Shown: positions 42,570 through 51,894 of the stretch, in pieces | How positions within the stretch are numbered: position 1 is the stretch's first letter | Layout: each line of letters begins with the position of its first letter | Origin: Caballeronia sp. INDeC2 | Lineage (GTDB): Bacteria > Pseudomonadota > Gammaproteobacteria > Burkholderiales > Burkholderiaceae | Direction of reading: 5' to 3' | NCBI RefSeq assembly: GCF_023631325.1 | Contig: NZ_JALQDG010000030.1 | Span: forward strand, 248,001-312,000 | Length of the DNA stretch: 64,000 nt | Position numbers and translations under genes: made by a program | The notes under the pieces: generated by a model | Told to the model about the DNA's origin: nothing | The model's input: the letters and a program-made list of their open reading frames with translations, nothing else | The model's database searches: none

Positions 42570-44306
42570 ATGCAAACCCACGAACTCGAATACGACATCG
42601 TCGTCGTTGGCGGCGGCACGGCCGGCCCCATGGCCGCCATCAAGGCGAAGCAGCGCGACCCGAGCCTGCGCGTGCTGCTCATCGACAAGGCGCACGTGAA
42701 GCGCAGCGGCGCGATCTCGATGGGCATGGACGGCCTGAACAACGCCATCATTCCCGGCCACGCGACGCCCGAGCAGTACACGAAGGAAATCACCGTGGCG
42801 AACGACGGTATCGTCAACCAGGCCACGATCTACGCCTACGCGCGCCACAGCTTCACGACGATCGAGGAGCTCGATCGCTGGGGCGTGAAGTTCGAGAAGG
42901 ATCACACCGGCGACTACGCGGTGCGCAAGGTTCATCACATGGGCGCTTATGTGTTGCCGATGCCCGAAGGCCACGATGTCAAGAAAGTCCTCTACCGCCA
43001 GTTGAAGCGCGCGCGCGTGGAGATCACGAATCGCGTCGTCGCGACGCGCTTGCTGAACGGCCCGAACGGCGAGATCGCGGGCGTGATGGGCTTCGATTGC
43101 CGCAGCGCCGATTTCTACGTGATACGCGCGAAAGCCGTGATTCTCTGCTGCGGCGCGGCCGGACGACTGGGCTTGCCCGCATCGGGCTATCTGATGGGCA
43201 CCTACGAGAATCCGACCAATGCCGGCGACGGCTACTCGATGGCGTATCACGCGGGCGCGGAACTCTCGAACCTCGAATGCTTCCAGATCAATCCGCTCAT
43301 CAAGGATTACAACGGCCCGGCGTGCGCGTATGTGACCGGCCCGCTCGGCGGCTATACGGCGAACGGCAAAGGCGAGCGCTTCATCGAATGCGATTACTGG
43401 AGCGGGCAAATGATGTGGGAGTTCTATCAGGAACTCCAGAGCGGCAACGGCCCCGTGTTCCTGAAGCTCGATCATCTCGCGGAAGAAACGATTCAGACCA
43501 TCGAAACGATCTTGCACACCAACGAGCGGCCGAGCCGCGGACGCTTTCATGCGCGACGCGGCAACGACTATCGCACGCGCATGATCGAGATGCATATCTC
43601 CGAGATCGGGCTTTGCAGCGGACACAGCGCATCGGGCGTATGGGTCGACGAGCACGCGCGCACGTCCGTGCAGGGGCTTTACGCCGCGGGCGACATGGCC
43701 GCCGTGCCGCATAACTACATGCTCGGCGCGTTCACGTACGGCTGGTTCGCGGGTGAAGACGCGGCCTCGCATGTCGCGGGCCGTTCATTGCCGGCGCTCG
43801 ATGCATCGCAGATCGAGCGCGAACGCGAGCGCATTTTCGCGCCGTTGTCGCGCGAACATGGCCTGCCGCCCGCGCAAGTCGAATACAAGCTGCGTCGCTT
43901 CGTGAACGACTATCTGCAGCCGCCGAAAGTCACGCGGCGCATGGAAATCGGCTTGCAGCGTTTCGATGAAATACGCGAGGACCTCGCGCATCTCGCCGCC
44001 GCCGATCCACATGAACTGATGCGCGCCGCCGAAGTCGCGGCGATTCTCGATTGCGCCGAAATGGCCGCACGCGCATCGCTCTTTCGCACCGAGAGCCGTT
44101 GGGGTCTCTATCACCATCGCGTCGATTATCCCGAGCGCAACGATGACGAATGGTTCTGCCATGCGCATCTGAAGAAGGATGCATCGGGGCGCATGACCTC
44201 GTTCAAGAAACCCGTGGAACCGTATGTGGTTCCCGTCGACGAGTCCGAGCGCGGCGCGTATTCGCGTCTGCGTGTGGCTCGCGCGTCGCAGCCGGTCGCT
44301 GCATAG
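42570..44306 (+). CDS. FAD-dependent reductase, fumarate reductase / APS reductase alpha-like
   Basis: 578-aa flavoprotein. The FAD-binding fold starts ELEYDIVVVGGGTAGPMAA, and a late FAD contact is LYAAGDMAAVPHNYMLGAFT. The catalytic region keeps a His/Arg-rich stretch (ERPSRGRFHARRGNDYRTRM). Similarity to the fumarate reductase superfamily is clear. Pairing with a short ferredoxin having an APS-reductase-beta-like cysteine pattern points towards adenylylsulfate reductase or a related sulfur enzyme rather than fumarate reductase, which would need a longer iron-sulfur subunit and membrane anchors. It is the first structural gene of a three-gene operon. Confidence 0.8.
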   Translation: MQTHELEYDIVVVGGGTAGPMAAIKAKQRDPSLRVLLIDKAHVKRSGAISMGMDGLNNAIIPGHATPEQYTKEITVANDGIVNQATIYAYARHSFTTIEELDRWGVKFEKDHTGDYAVRKVHHMGAYVLPMPEGHDVKKVLYRQLKRARVEITNRVVATRLLNGPNGEIAGVMGFDCRSADFYVIRAKAVILCCGAAGRLGLPASGYLMGTYENPTNAGDGYSMAYHAGAELSNLECFQINPLIKDYNGPACAYVTGPLGGYTANGKGERFIECDYWSGQMMWEFYQELQSGNGPVFLKLDHLAEETIQTIETILHTNERPSRGRFHARRGNDYRTRMIEMHISEIGLCSGHSASGVWVDEHARTSVQGLYAAGDMAAVPHNYMLGAFTYGWFAGEDAASHVAGRSLPALDASQIERERERIFAPLSREHGLPPAQVEYKLRRFVNDYLQPPKVTRRMEIGLQRFDEIREDLAHLAAADPHELMRAAEVAAILDCAEMAARASLFRTESRWGLYHHRVDYPERNDDEWFCHAHLKKDASGRMTSFKKPVEPYVVPVDESERGAYSRLRVARASQPVAA

Positions 44307-44316
44307 GAGAAAGAAA

Positions 44317-44562
44317 ATGGCCCTCGTGCCCCGCGAAGCGCGTCTGCGCTCGAGCCTTCCCGTGATGATCGACGAAGACAAGTGCATCGCCGACAAGGGC
44401 TGCACGGTCTGCATCGACGTCTGTCCGATGGACCTGCTCGCAATCGATCCCGAAACCGGCAAGGCTTTCATGAAGTTCGACGAATGCTGGTACTGCATGC
44501 CCTGCGAGCGCGATTGTCCGACCAATGCGGTGCATGTCGACATTCCGTATCTTCTTCGATGA
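44317..44562 (+). CDS. Two-cluster 4Fe-4S ferredoxin, partner of the flavoprotein
   Basis: 81 aa. Two cysteine sets are seen: CIADKGCTVCIDVCP, and CWYCMPCERDCP in the order C-x2-C-x2-C-x3-C. This suits two [4Fe-4S] clusters. The spacing of the first set is close to that of APS reductase beta subunits. ATG 44317 has TAGGAGA about 6 bases upstream and follows the flavoprotein by 10 bp. It should pass electrons to or from the FAD subunit. Confidence 0.85.
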   Translation: MALVPREARLRSSLPVMIDEDKCIADKGCTVCIDVCPMDLLAIDPETGKAFMKFDECWYCMPCERDCPTNAVHVDIPYLLR

Positions 44563-44575
44563 CGAGGGCTTCCTC

Positions 44576-45547
44576 ATGACGGTTACCAGCACGCTCTTCG
44601 ATCGCCTCGCGCATGACGACGCCGCCGTGCGCCGTCTCGCCGTGATCGAAGCCGCCGATCTCGAAGACGAAACGTGGCTGCCTTCGCTCGCTCACGCCTT
44701 GCGTCACGACGCGGATGCCGACGTGCGTCGCACGGCTGCGCAACGTCTCGGCGCATGGGATACGAACGAAGCCGTCGATGCGCTGTGCTTTGCGCTCGCC
44801 GATCAAGACGCGAGCACGCGCGAAGCCGCCGGTGAAAGCCTCACCGCGTTGAAAGACCCCGCAGCGGGTGAACGCCTGCTGCGGGGTCTCGCCGATACCA
44901 ATGCCGATGCATTCACGCGTGCGGCGCTGCTGCGCGCGCTGCGCGAGTTGCGCTTGCCCGAAGCGGCCGAGCCTGCGTTGACGGCTTTATCGGATGCTTC
45001 GCCGGTCGTGAGGCGCGAAGCGGTCGGCGTCCTCGGCTGGCTGCGTCATACGCATGCACTGGAACGATTGACGCAGCTCGCGCACAGCGATACATCGGTC
45101 GATGTGCGGCATGCCGCCGTTGGCGCACTCGGATTCGCCACGGACGATAGCGTGCTCGCCACGTTGACGCACGCGCTGTCGGATAAAGAGTGGCGCGTGC
45201 GGGAAGAAGCCGCTGCGACGCTCGGCAAACTGCGTCTTGCCGGCGCGCGCGATGCGCTCGAACGCGCGCTCGCCGACGACTACTGGCAAGTCACGCTACA
45301 GGCCGCGCGCGCACTCGGACGTCTGCGCGATGCCGCGAGCACGCATGCGGTGTCGCAATTGCTCGTCTTCCCGGTCAGCAACGTGCGCAAGGAGGCCGCG
45401 CTCGCGCTCGGCGAGTTCGGCAATGCCGATGCACTTGCCGTCCTCGAAGCCGCGCTTCATGACGGCGATCCGGAGGTGCGCAAGGCCGTGCGTATCGCGA
45501 TCGCGCAGATCGGCGAGCGGCAAGGTTCGCATCGCGCTGGCGACTGA
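44576..45547 (+). CDS. HEAT-repeat protein of the flavoprotein operon
   Basis: 323 aa made of about nine HEAT/PBS-lyase-type repeats of 30-31 residues, for example DADADVRRTAAQRLGAW, DASPVVRREAVGVLGWL and DKEWRVREEAAATLGKL. It has no signal peptide. Proteins of this type act as scaffolds or help to assemble enzymes, for example in phycobilin attachment. ATG 44576 has GAGGG 8 bases upstream and follows the ferredoxin by 13 bp, so it very likely serves this flavoenzyme. Confidence 0.82.
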   Translation: MTVTSTLFDRLAHDDAAVRRLAVIEAADLEDETWLPSLAHALRHDADADVRRTAAQRLGAWDTNEAVDALCFALADQDASTREAAGESLTALKDPAAGERLLRGLADTNADAFTRAALLRALRELRLPEAAEPALTALSDASPVVRREAVGVLGWLRHTHALERLTQLAHSDTSVDVRHAAVGALGFATDDSVLATLTHALSDKEWRVREEAAATLGKLRLAGARDALERALADDYWQVTLQAARALGRLRDAASTHAVSQLLVFPVSNVRKEAALALGEFGNADALAVLEAALHDGDPEVRKAVRIAIAQIGERQGSHRAGD

Positions 45548-45563
45548 TCGCCACGATGCTGAA

Positions 45564-45716
45564 ATGTGCTATTGCTCCCACGGCCGGCAAGAAGCAACTG
45601 GCCGCCGTGCGCCCGCGTGCCGAAGACGTCGAGCGCGTTCTCACGACGAGGCTGAGCGCGCGGGAATTGCGGAGTTGCGACGGCTGCTTTCGGCGCTATT
45701 GCCCCCGCGGGAATAG
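45564..45716 (+). CDS. Possible 50-aa protein, weak
   Basis: A short frame after the HEAT gene starts MCYCSHGRQEATGRR and ends ELRRLLSALLPPRE. It has three Cys near its start and an Arg-rich middle. There is no ribosome site worth noting, and another frame over the same DNA is also open. It may be chance coding in GC-rich sequence. Confidence 0.2.
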   Translation: MCYCSHGRQEATGRRAPACRRRRARSHDEAERAGIAELRRLLSALLPPRE

Positions 45717-45774
45717 CGACCTGACGTGACGCGCCGCCGGCCTCATGACCGGCGGTCGCGGACCTTCGACCCCG

Positions 45775-46074
45775 TCACCGGACCCGATTCGGTCTTCCGC
45801 CCGCGCCGGGGCGCGTGGAACTGTCACGCGGACCCGATGATTCACGCAAATTCGGCCGGCCGGCCGGGCCGTGATCTTCGCAGATCGTCGATATTGCGTG
45901 TTTGAAAAGCACCTGCGATCCGCTGCTCGAATTGAGGTAGACCATATAGGTATCGAACGACTGAATATGGCCGGTCAGCTTGATTCCGTTGACCAGAAAG
46001 ATCGCCACGCGTTTGCGCTCTTTTCTGAGTGCGTTCAGAAAATCGCCTTGAATACCGGGAAGACTGTTGGACAT
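45775..46074 (-). CDS. Hfq-family RNA chaperone, divergent paralogue
   Basis: 99 aa. The Sm fold is easy to see: Sm1 in FLVNGIKLTGHIQSFDTYMV and Sm2 in VLFKHAISTI. Canonical Hfq has YKHAIST; here Tyr is Phe57, with K58 and H59 kept. The proximal U-binding start is altered: IQGDFLNALRKE replaces the usual LQDPFLNALRKE. A basic, disordered C-terminal tail of about 35 residues follows (RPNLRESSGPRDSSTRPG). ATG 46074 has a weak site; an extension to 46119 is possible. The usual hfq neighbours (miaA, hflX) are absent, so this is a second Hfq, not the housekeeping one. Confidence 0.82.
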   Translation of the reverse strand: MSNSLPGIQGDFLNALRKERKRVAIFLVNGIKLTGHIQSFDTYMVYLNSSSGSQVLFKHAISTICEDHGPAGRPNLRESSGPRDSSTRPGAGGRPNRVR

Positions 46075-46335
46075 TGATGACCCATGTTGAACCGTACAAG
46101 GACCGTTGACCGGCGGCATTATTCGCCAGCGAAACCTGCGTCCCTGTTCAGTGTATTTGCTCGATGAACCATTATCGCCTTTCCGGCGCGGTCGTCACCG
46201 AAAAAGAAATCTCTGTTGTGCCGATCAGGCTAAGCGGCGCATGCCCGAGATGCCAAACTGCCACAGTTTATAGGCAGCCAGGAAAATTATTCTTATAAAC
46301 GGCGCTTCGCACCACATTTTTTCACGCTAGCCGCC

Positions 46336-47220
46336 TCAACCGGCAGCCGTCAGTTCATCCGCTCTGGACAGAAACATTTTCAGCACGGGCGACGCGTTCG
46401 CACGGCTGTAACCGAGCGCGAGATCGACGGTCGGCGCTTCGCCTTCCAGCGGCCGGCTCACGACCGACCACGGCAGCAAGTTGTTCGCGTACTCGGGCAT
46501 GAGCGACACCCCGCGCGTCGAAGCGACGAGCGACATGGCCATCGCGAGGTTGTCGACGCCATGCTCCGGCTTCGGATCGATGCCGTTCTCCCGCAGATAT
46601 CTCGCGACCACATCGTGCAGGACGCGCGCCTTATTTGAAGCCATGACGAACGTCTCGCCCCGCAAGTCCGACGGACTGATCGCCTGTTTCGCGGTCAGCC
46701 TGTGATCGCTCGGCATCAACACGATCAGCTTCTCGCGATGGACGACGTGATAGTCGAGGTCGAGCCCCGGCTCCGTGCGCACGAACGCAAGGTCGAGCTT
46801 GCCGCGCGCCACGGCGTCGGCGAGATCGGGCGAATAGCCGCTCGATACGGTCACGTCGATGTTCGGCAACTCGTCCTGCAACACGCGCATCGCGCGCGGC
46901 AGCCACGTCATTTCCTGGCCCGTCAGAAAACCGAGCGCGAAGACCTGTTTGGCGGGCGTCGCAGCGCGGCGCGCCGCCTCGACGGCCGCATCGACCTGGG
47001 CGAGCGCGAGCCGTGCGTGGTCGAGAAACGCCTTGCCGGACGCCGTCAGCTCGACGCCGCGCGCACTCCGGCTGAAGAGTTCCGCGCGCACTTCGTCTTC
47101 GAGATCGCGGATTTGCCGGCTGAGCGATGGCTGCGACGTGAAGAGCCGCTGCTCGGCGGCAACCGTCAGGCTGCCCGTTTCCGCGACGGCCACGAAATAG
47201 CGCAGATGGCGTAGCTCCAT
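46336..47220 (-). CDS. LysR-family regulator
   Basis: 294 aa. The N-terminal HTH is MELRHLRYFVAVAETGSLTV then AAEQRLFTSQPSLSRQIRDL. The effector domain follows from about residue 90 (FALGFLTGQEMTWLPRAMRV). It is closest in style to HcaR/CatM-type members that sense aromatic acids. It lies on the same strand and downstream of the FUSC exporter operon with a gap of about 125 bp, so it may control that operon, but LysR regulators more often sit divergently. Confidence 0.87.
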   Translation of the reverse strand: MELRHLRYFVAVAETGSLTVAAEQRLFTSQPSLSRQIRDLEDEVRAELFSRSARGVELTASGKAFLDHARLALAQVDAAVEAARRAATPAKQVFALGFLTGQEMTWLPRAMRVLQDELPNIDVTVSSGYSPDLADAVARGKLDLAFVRTEPGLDLDYHVVHREKLIVLMPSDHRLTAKQAISPSDLRGETFVMASNKARVLHDVVARYLRENGIDPKPEHGVDNLAMAMSLVASTRGVSLMPEYANNLLPWSVVSRPLEGEAPTVDLALGYSRANASPVLKMFLSRADELTAAG

Positions 47221-47346
47221 CCTTCCTCCCCTGTTTTGCTGCGGTCACGGGTCATGCTTTCGAGGCATGACGGCCAGCCTACAAAGACTTTTTTCTTTGT
47301 GCAAGGGAGAGCGGCGGGATTGCTTACCGGGTGATGGGCGCTCGCG

Positions 47347-48807
47347 TCAGCGCGGCTTCAGTTCGACCGGCGCATCGGCACGATAACCGCCGCCAAGCGC
47401 CTTGATGAGCGCGATTTCCTGACCCAGCATCCGGCCGTTGAGCGTGAGCAGCACGACCTGCTCCGAAATGACGGGCTGGCGGGCGTCGAGCGCCGTCAGC
47501 CGGCTCGTGAGACCGCGCCGATAGTGCGCTTCGGCGCTGTCTCTCGTGAACGCGATCGATTCGATCCGTCGCTGCTGCAACTGAATCTGTTCGTCCAGCG
47601 CCTGCAACCGGCTTCCCGTCTGCGCGACGTCGCGCACCGCGTCGAGCACGGCCTGGTTGTACTGTTCGATCAGGAGATTGCTGCCCGCGCGCGTGCCGGA
47701 CAGGTTCGCGTTCAGCCGGCCGCCGTCGAAGATCGGCAGATACAGGCCGGGAATCAGATTGATTTGCTGGCTCGCGTGCGTGAACAGGTCCGACAGATGC
47801 AGCGCGTTGTAGCCGAAGAACGCCTTGATGTCGAAGCTCGGATAGAAAGCCGCCTTCGCCGCATCGATACGATCGAACGATGCCTGCACGTACCAGCGCA
47901 ACGCCTGGAGGTCGGGGCGTCGCGCGAGCAATTCGTAGGATAGCGGCGCCGGCAGCGCAGGTTGGGCCTGCGGCAGCGCGACGGGTTCGATCGGCGGCAG
48001 TCCTTGCGGTCCGGCGCCGGTCAACGCGCGCATCGATTCGCGAAACTGCCTGATCTGATCCTGTGCCGATACGATCTGCCGTCTGACGGACAGTTGCCGT
48101 GCGCGGGCATCTTCGACGAGCGTGCGCGCTTCGAGCCCCCGCATCGCGCGCGCATCATGCGCCTGCACCGCGAAGTCCGCCACTTGCTGCATCTGGTTCA
48201 GCAGATCGAGCAGCCGATAGTTCGTCTGAATGCCGTAATAAAGCTGGGCGACGTCGGTCGACAGTTCGAGTTCCATCGCCGACGCTTCGGCGAGCCGGGC
48301 GTTGTTCACCCCGAGCGACGCGGCGGTCTGCGCACGCTGCTTGCCCCAGATGTCGATATCGAGACTCGCGCCCACGCCGACGAGTCCCTCGGTGTACCAG
48401 GGCCCCGTGAATCCGAGCGCCGGCTCGTTCATTGCGAAAGGGCCGATGAAGCCGTTCGCGGAAACATGCTCGCGGTCCAGCACGCCGAATGCCACCGCCT
48501 GCAGGTTCGAACCCGCGGCGACGAGCGCCACGTCCGATTTCGCCTGCGCCACGCGGGTTCGCGCGATGGTCATCGTGGGGGCGTCGCGCAAAGCTTGGTC
48601 GATGAGCGCGTCGAGCTGTGCGTCGTGGTAGCGCGTCCACCAGCGCGCGGCGGGCCAGCCGTCGCGCGCGAGATGGATGTCGTCGGCGAGATCGATCTGC
48701 TCGGGCGCGATTGCGCTCGCGGGCGGGCTGTCTTCGTGAATCAGCGCGCAGCCGCTCACGATGATGCACGACGCCAGCGCCATGGCTGATCGGCGGATCG
48801 TGTTCAT
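47347..48807 (-). CDS. Outer-membrane efflux lipoprotein, NodT/OprM family
   Basis: 486-aa TolC-like channel with a signal peptide and lipobox IVSGC. Characteristic segments are ARWWTRYHDAQLDALIDQAL and LLARRPDLQALRWYVQASFD, plus the LYLPIFDGGRLNANLSGTRAG turn region. ATG 48807 overlaps the FUSC stop by four bases; the longer upstream frame is not needed. It is the last gene of a four-gene exporter operon and gives the pump its outer-membrane exit. Confidence 0.9.
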   Translation of the reverse strand: MNTIRRSAMALASCIIVSGCALIHEDSPPASAIAPEQIDLADDIHLARDGWPAARWWTRYHDAQLDALIDQALRDAPTMTIARTRVAQAKSDVALVAAGSNLQAVAFGVLDREHVSANGFIGPFAMNEPALGFTGPWYTEGLVGVGASLDIDIWGKQRAQTAASLGVNNARLAEASAMELELSTDVAQLYYGIQTNYRLLDLLNQMQQVADFAVQAHDARAMRGLEARTLVEDARARQLSVRRQIVSAQDQIRQFRESMRALTGAGPQGLPPIEPVALPQAQPALPAPLSYELLARRPDLQALRWYVQASFDRIDAAKAAFYPSFDIKAFFGYNALHLSDLFTHASQQINLIPGLYLPIFDGGRLNANLSGTRAGSNLLIEQYNQAVLDAVRDVAQTGSRLQALDEQIQLQQRRIESIAFTRDSAEAHYRRGLTSRLTALDARQPVISEQVVLLTLNGRMLGQEIALIKALGGGYRADAPVELKPR

Positions 48808-50813
48808 GCCCGCGCCGCCTGCGTTGCGCACGCCGCGTCCGATGGCTCGACGAACCAATCCGGCAAGCCCTCGATCTGCCGTTCAAGATCGAGCGCCCTG
48901 CCGCTCTCCATCGCGGCGCGCCTCGGTGCGACGGCGACCGGCGGATTGGCGGCGAGATCGTCGGCGTAACGTGCGAGCGCCGCGCCGGCCCACGTTCGGA
49001 GCGCATCCGCCGTATGCAGGGCGTTCCCGCCGCGCACTGCCAACGCATCGTCGAGCGCGTTCGCCGCGAGCATGATTTCGCGGATTTGCGCGAGCACGGT
49101 CTGCGCGCGCATTGTCAGTTGCGCGGGCTCGCCTTCCTGCCAGTTGGGTTCGAGCGCGACGCGCGAAAGCGTCGCCTCGCAATCGGCCAGCATCGTCCAC
49201 GCGCGCCATTGCGCGGATGCGGCGGCGTCATCGGCGGATGGTGGAGGAGTATCGAACGACGCAGCCACGGCGCGCAACAGCGACGCGAGTTTCCGCCGCA
49301 GCGCATCGCCCTCGCCTTCGCGCCAGAAAGACATCTGCACGAAGGTGGCGACGCCCACGCCGAGCAGAATCCCGACGAGACGATCGCGGATCTCGGTCAG
49401 GTTCGTGGTCGGGCCGAACTGTTCGAGCAGCGCCAGCGAAAACGTGAAGACGAGCTGGATTCCCGCGTAGCTTATGCGCTCCGACCCGGCCCCGATCCAC
49501 GCGCCCAGCGCGAGCACCGGCATGGTCATCAACAATAGCCCGACGATGTCGTCGAGATGCGGCACGACGAAGACCACCATGAACAAGGCCAGCGCGCTTC
49601 CGCCGAGCGCCCCGGCCACGCGCAGCAACGCGCGTTGCGTCGACGCGCCGAGGCTCGGCAGCGCGACGATCACGCACGTGAGCATGATGGTGTGGATGCC
49701 TTGCCAGTCGACCGCGTTGTAGAAGATGTAGCAGGGCAAAACGGCGAGCAGCGTCTTCAGCGCGAAACGCGCGTATGTGGGATTGGTCCACGCGTCGGGC
49801 GCGAGCATCGGTTCGGCGGCGGGTGGCGTGTCGGCCTTTGCGTCGGCTGAAGAGAAATCGGCGTAAGCGTGCAACGCCCGTTGCATGTCGAGTGTTGGTG
49901 CGAGCGCGTCGGTTTCGATATGTGCTGTCGCGACGACGTAGCGGTACGGCACGTCTGCAAGCAGCGCAGCGTTCAGCGCAAGGCAGTTGGCGCGCAACGC
50001 TTCCAAAGCAGACAGTTGCGCCGCCGACGGCGCAGGCAAAACAAGCGGCAGACGGCTTGCACCGTGCAAGAGGCGCGACACCGTTGCGATGCCTGCGAGC
50101 CGCAACGTCTGCTGCTCGCGATAGCGCGCATCGCGCATCGTCGTGAATCGCAGCAGGCGTTGCAGCGTGAGCGCACCCTGCTGCGCATCCGCGAACGACA
50201 GCGGCGCAGCGATGCCGCCTTCGATGAGTGGCGTAAGCCGCGCGACGACCGACATCAATTGCCGGTGGATCTCCGCCTCGAGTTGCACGCGCGGTTCGGC
50301 GGGAAGCAACAAGGTGTTCGCGAGCAAGGTCAGCGCGATCGGATAGTTGACGGCGACCCACACCCACAGCACCGCGCGAATCAGCACATCGGCCTGATCG
50401 GTCTGATCGACGAAGCTCTGCACATAGATCACGACGATCGCGACGATGAAAAACACCACGCCGATCCGCAGCACGCGTATCAGATACACGCTGCAGAAGA
50501 ACAGCACGCTCGCCGCGACGATGCGCAGCAGCGGAAAGTCGAACGTGAACTTCAGCAGCAAGATAGACAGCCCGATGGCGAGCGTCGAGCCGACGATGAA
50601 CATGATGCCGACGAGCCGCGTGATCACCACGTTCGACTGCGTCACATAGAACACGACCAGCAGCGAAAGCGCCAGCGACGGAACTTCGAGGGTGAGCGAA
50701 ACGACGATCACGATCGCGCTCGTCAGAAGGCACCGCAGCATGACGTTGAGCCGGCCTGGAAACTGCGCGAGCGCATCGCGCAGAACGTCGGGAAAATAGT
50801 CGGCGATGGGCAC
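48804..50813 (-). CDS. FUSC-family aromatic-acid-type exporter, AaeB-like
   Basis: 669-aa inner-membrane pump. There are two blocks of about five to six helices (residues roughly 25-170 and 355-500), each followed by a cytoplasmic domain, the full-length FUSC layout. It works with a periplasmic adaptor; here that is the HlyD-type gene 9 bp upstream. Relatives export hydroxylated aromatic acids or fusaric acid. The start codon is at 50813. Confidence 0.88.
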   Translation of the reverse strand: MPIADYFPDVLRDALAQFPGRLNVMLRCLLTSAIVIVVSLTLEVPSLALSLLVVFYVTQSNVVITRLVGIMFIVGSTLAIGLSILLLKFTFDFPLLRIVAASVLFFCSVYLIRVLRIGVVFFIVAIVVIYVQSFVDQTDQADVLIRAVLWVWVAVNYPIALTLLANTLLLPAEPRVQLEAEIHRQLMSVVARLTPLIEGGIAAPLSFADAQQGALTLQRLLRFTTMRDARYREQQTLRLAGIATVSRLLHGASRLPLVLPAPSAAQLSALEALRANCLALNAALLADVPYRYVVATAHIETDALAPTLDMQRALHAYADFSSADAKADTPPAAEPMLAPDAWTNPTYARFALKTLLAVLPCYIFYNAVDWQGIHTIMLTCVIVALPSLGASTQRALLRVAGALGGSALALFMVVFVVPHLDDIVGLLLMTMPVLALGAWIGAGSERISYAGIQLVFTFSLALLEQFGPTTNLTEIRDRLVGILLGVGVATFVQMSFWREGEGDALRRKLASLLRAVAASFDTPPPSADDAAASAQWRAWTMLADCEATLSRVALEPNWQEGEPAQLTMRAQTVLAQIREIMLAANALDDALAVRGGNALHTADALRTWAGAALARYADDLAANPPVAVAPRRAAMESGRALDLERQIEGLPDWFVEPSDAACATQAARA

Positions 50814-50822
50814 GCTCGCTCC

Positions 50823-51875
50823 TCAATGTCGGTCGTTGCCGCGACCCGCACGCAACGAAGCCACCGCCGATGTCCCGATGCGAAATAGTTCGTCATCCGG
50901 ATGATCGACACGAATCTTCACCGGAAAACGCTGTGACACATGCACCCAATTGAGCGTGCGCTGTATACGCGGCAGGCCGCCGGGCAACGCCAGCCCGCCT
51001 TCATCGGGCGCGACGCCGAAGCTGACGGAATCGACGGCGCCTTCGAACTTCCGACCGGCATCGCTCAACAGATAGACGGTGGCAGGCGTTCCCGGCCGCA
51101 CGCCCCTGAGTTCCGTCTCCCGAAAATTCGCGACCACATACCAGTGACGCGTGTCGATCAGCGTGAAGACCGTCTTGAGCGCGGAGGCGAACTGTCCCGT
51201 CGATGTCTTCAACGACACCACACGGCCGTCAAACGGCGCGCGCACGGTCGCGTATTCGAGATTCAGTTCCGCGGTCGATATCTCCGCCATGATGACCGCG
51301 CGTTGCGCGACTAGCGCATCGACACCGCTGACGGCGGCCGCGGCCTGTTGCGCCTGGAGTCGCGCGGCGCTGAGTTCGGCCTGCGTCGATCTTTGCGCCG
51401 TGCGCGCCCGTTCGATGTCCTCCGCCGACACGTAACCCGGCGATTGCAGCGGCTCCATGCGCCGCAACGTGTCGGAGGCTTGTGCTGCCGCGGCGCGCGC
51501 ACGCTCCACCGCCGCGCGCACCGACTGCGCGTTGTACTGCTGTGCATCGACGGTGCGCTGGGTGAGTTCGATCTGCCGGTCGAGTGCAACGAGCGATGCG
51601 CGTGCTCGCGCGAGCGCATCCTGATACGGACGCGGATCGATGCGAAACAGCAGATCGCCCTGCTTCACGGCCTGATTGTCGCGAACGGCCAGTTCGATGA
51701 TCCGTCCGCTGACTTCGGGCACGACATCGATCGTGTCCGCGTAGACGTAGGCATCGTCCGTTCGCGGCGTGCGATCCAGCAGTCTGATCACGTAGAGCAG
51801 CAACAGGAGCGTCACCACGACCAGCACGAGAGCCGGCCATTTCTTCTTCGATGTCTTGCTGTCGGTCGTGGTCAT
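50823..51875 (-). CDS. HlyD/EmrA-type periplasmic adaptor of the FUSC exporter
   Basis: 350 aa. A single N-terminal TM helix (ALVLVVVTLLLLLYVIRLLD) anchors it. The lipoyl half RTDDAYVYADTIDVVPEVSG, a long coiled coil (about residues 85-190) and the second half VRAPFDGRVVSLKTSTGQF follow. ATG 51875 opens MTTTDSKTSKKKW. It sits 19 bp after the YtcA-like gene and 9 bp before the FUSC gene. It links the pump to the OprM-like channel. Confidence 0.9.
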   Translation of the reverse strand: MTTTDSKTSKKKWPALVLVVVTLLLLLYVIRLLDRTPRTDDAYVYADTIDVVPEVSGRIIELAVRDNQAVKQGDLLFRIDPRPYQDALARARASLVALDRQIELTQRTVDAQQYNAQSVRAAVERARAAAAQASDTLRRMEPLQSPGYVSAEDIERARTAQRSTQAELSAARLQAQQAAAAVSGVDALVAQRAVIMAEISTAELNLEYATVRAPFDGRVVSLKTSTGQFASALKTVFTLIDTRHWYVVANFRETELRGVRPGTPATVYLLSDAGRKFEGAVDSVSFGVAPDEGGLALPGGLPRIQRTLNWVHVSQRFPVKIRVDHPDDELFRIGTSAVASLRAGRGNDRH

Positions 51876-51894
51876 CGCATGTTGCCGAAGGAAA

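Noticed and set aside
45731..45765. Terminator for the Hfq-like gene
   Set aside because: A GC-rich inverted repeat is present, but there is no T-run on either strand and the position is not diagnostic.
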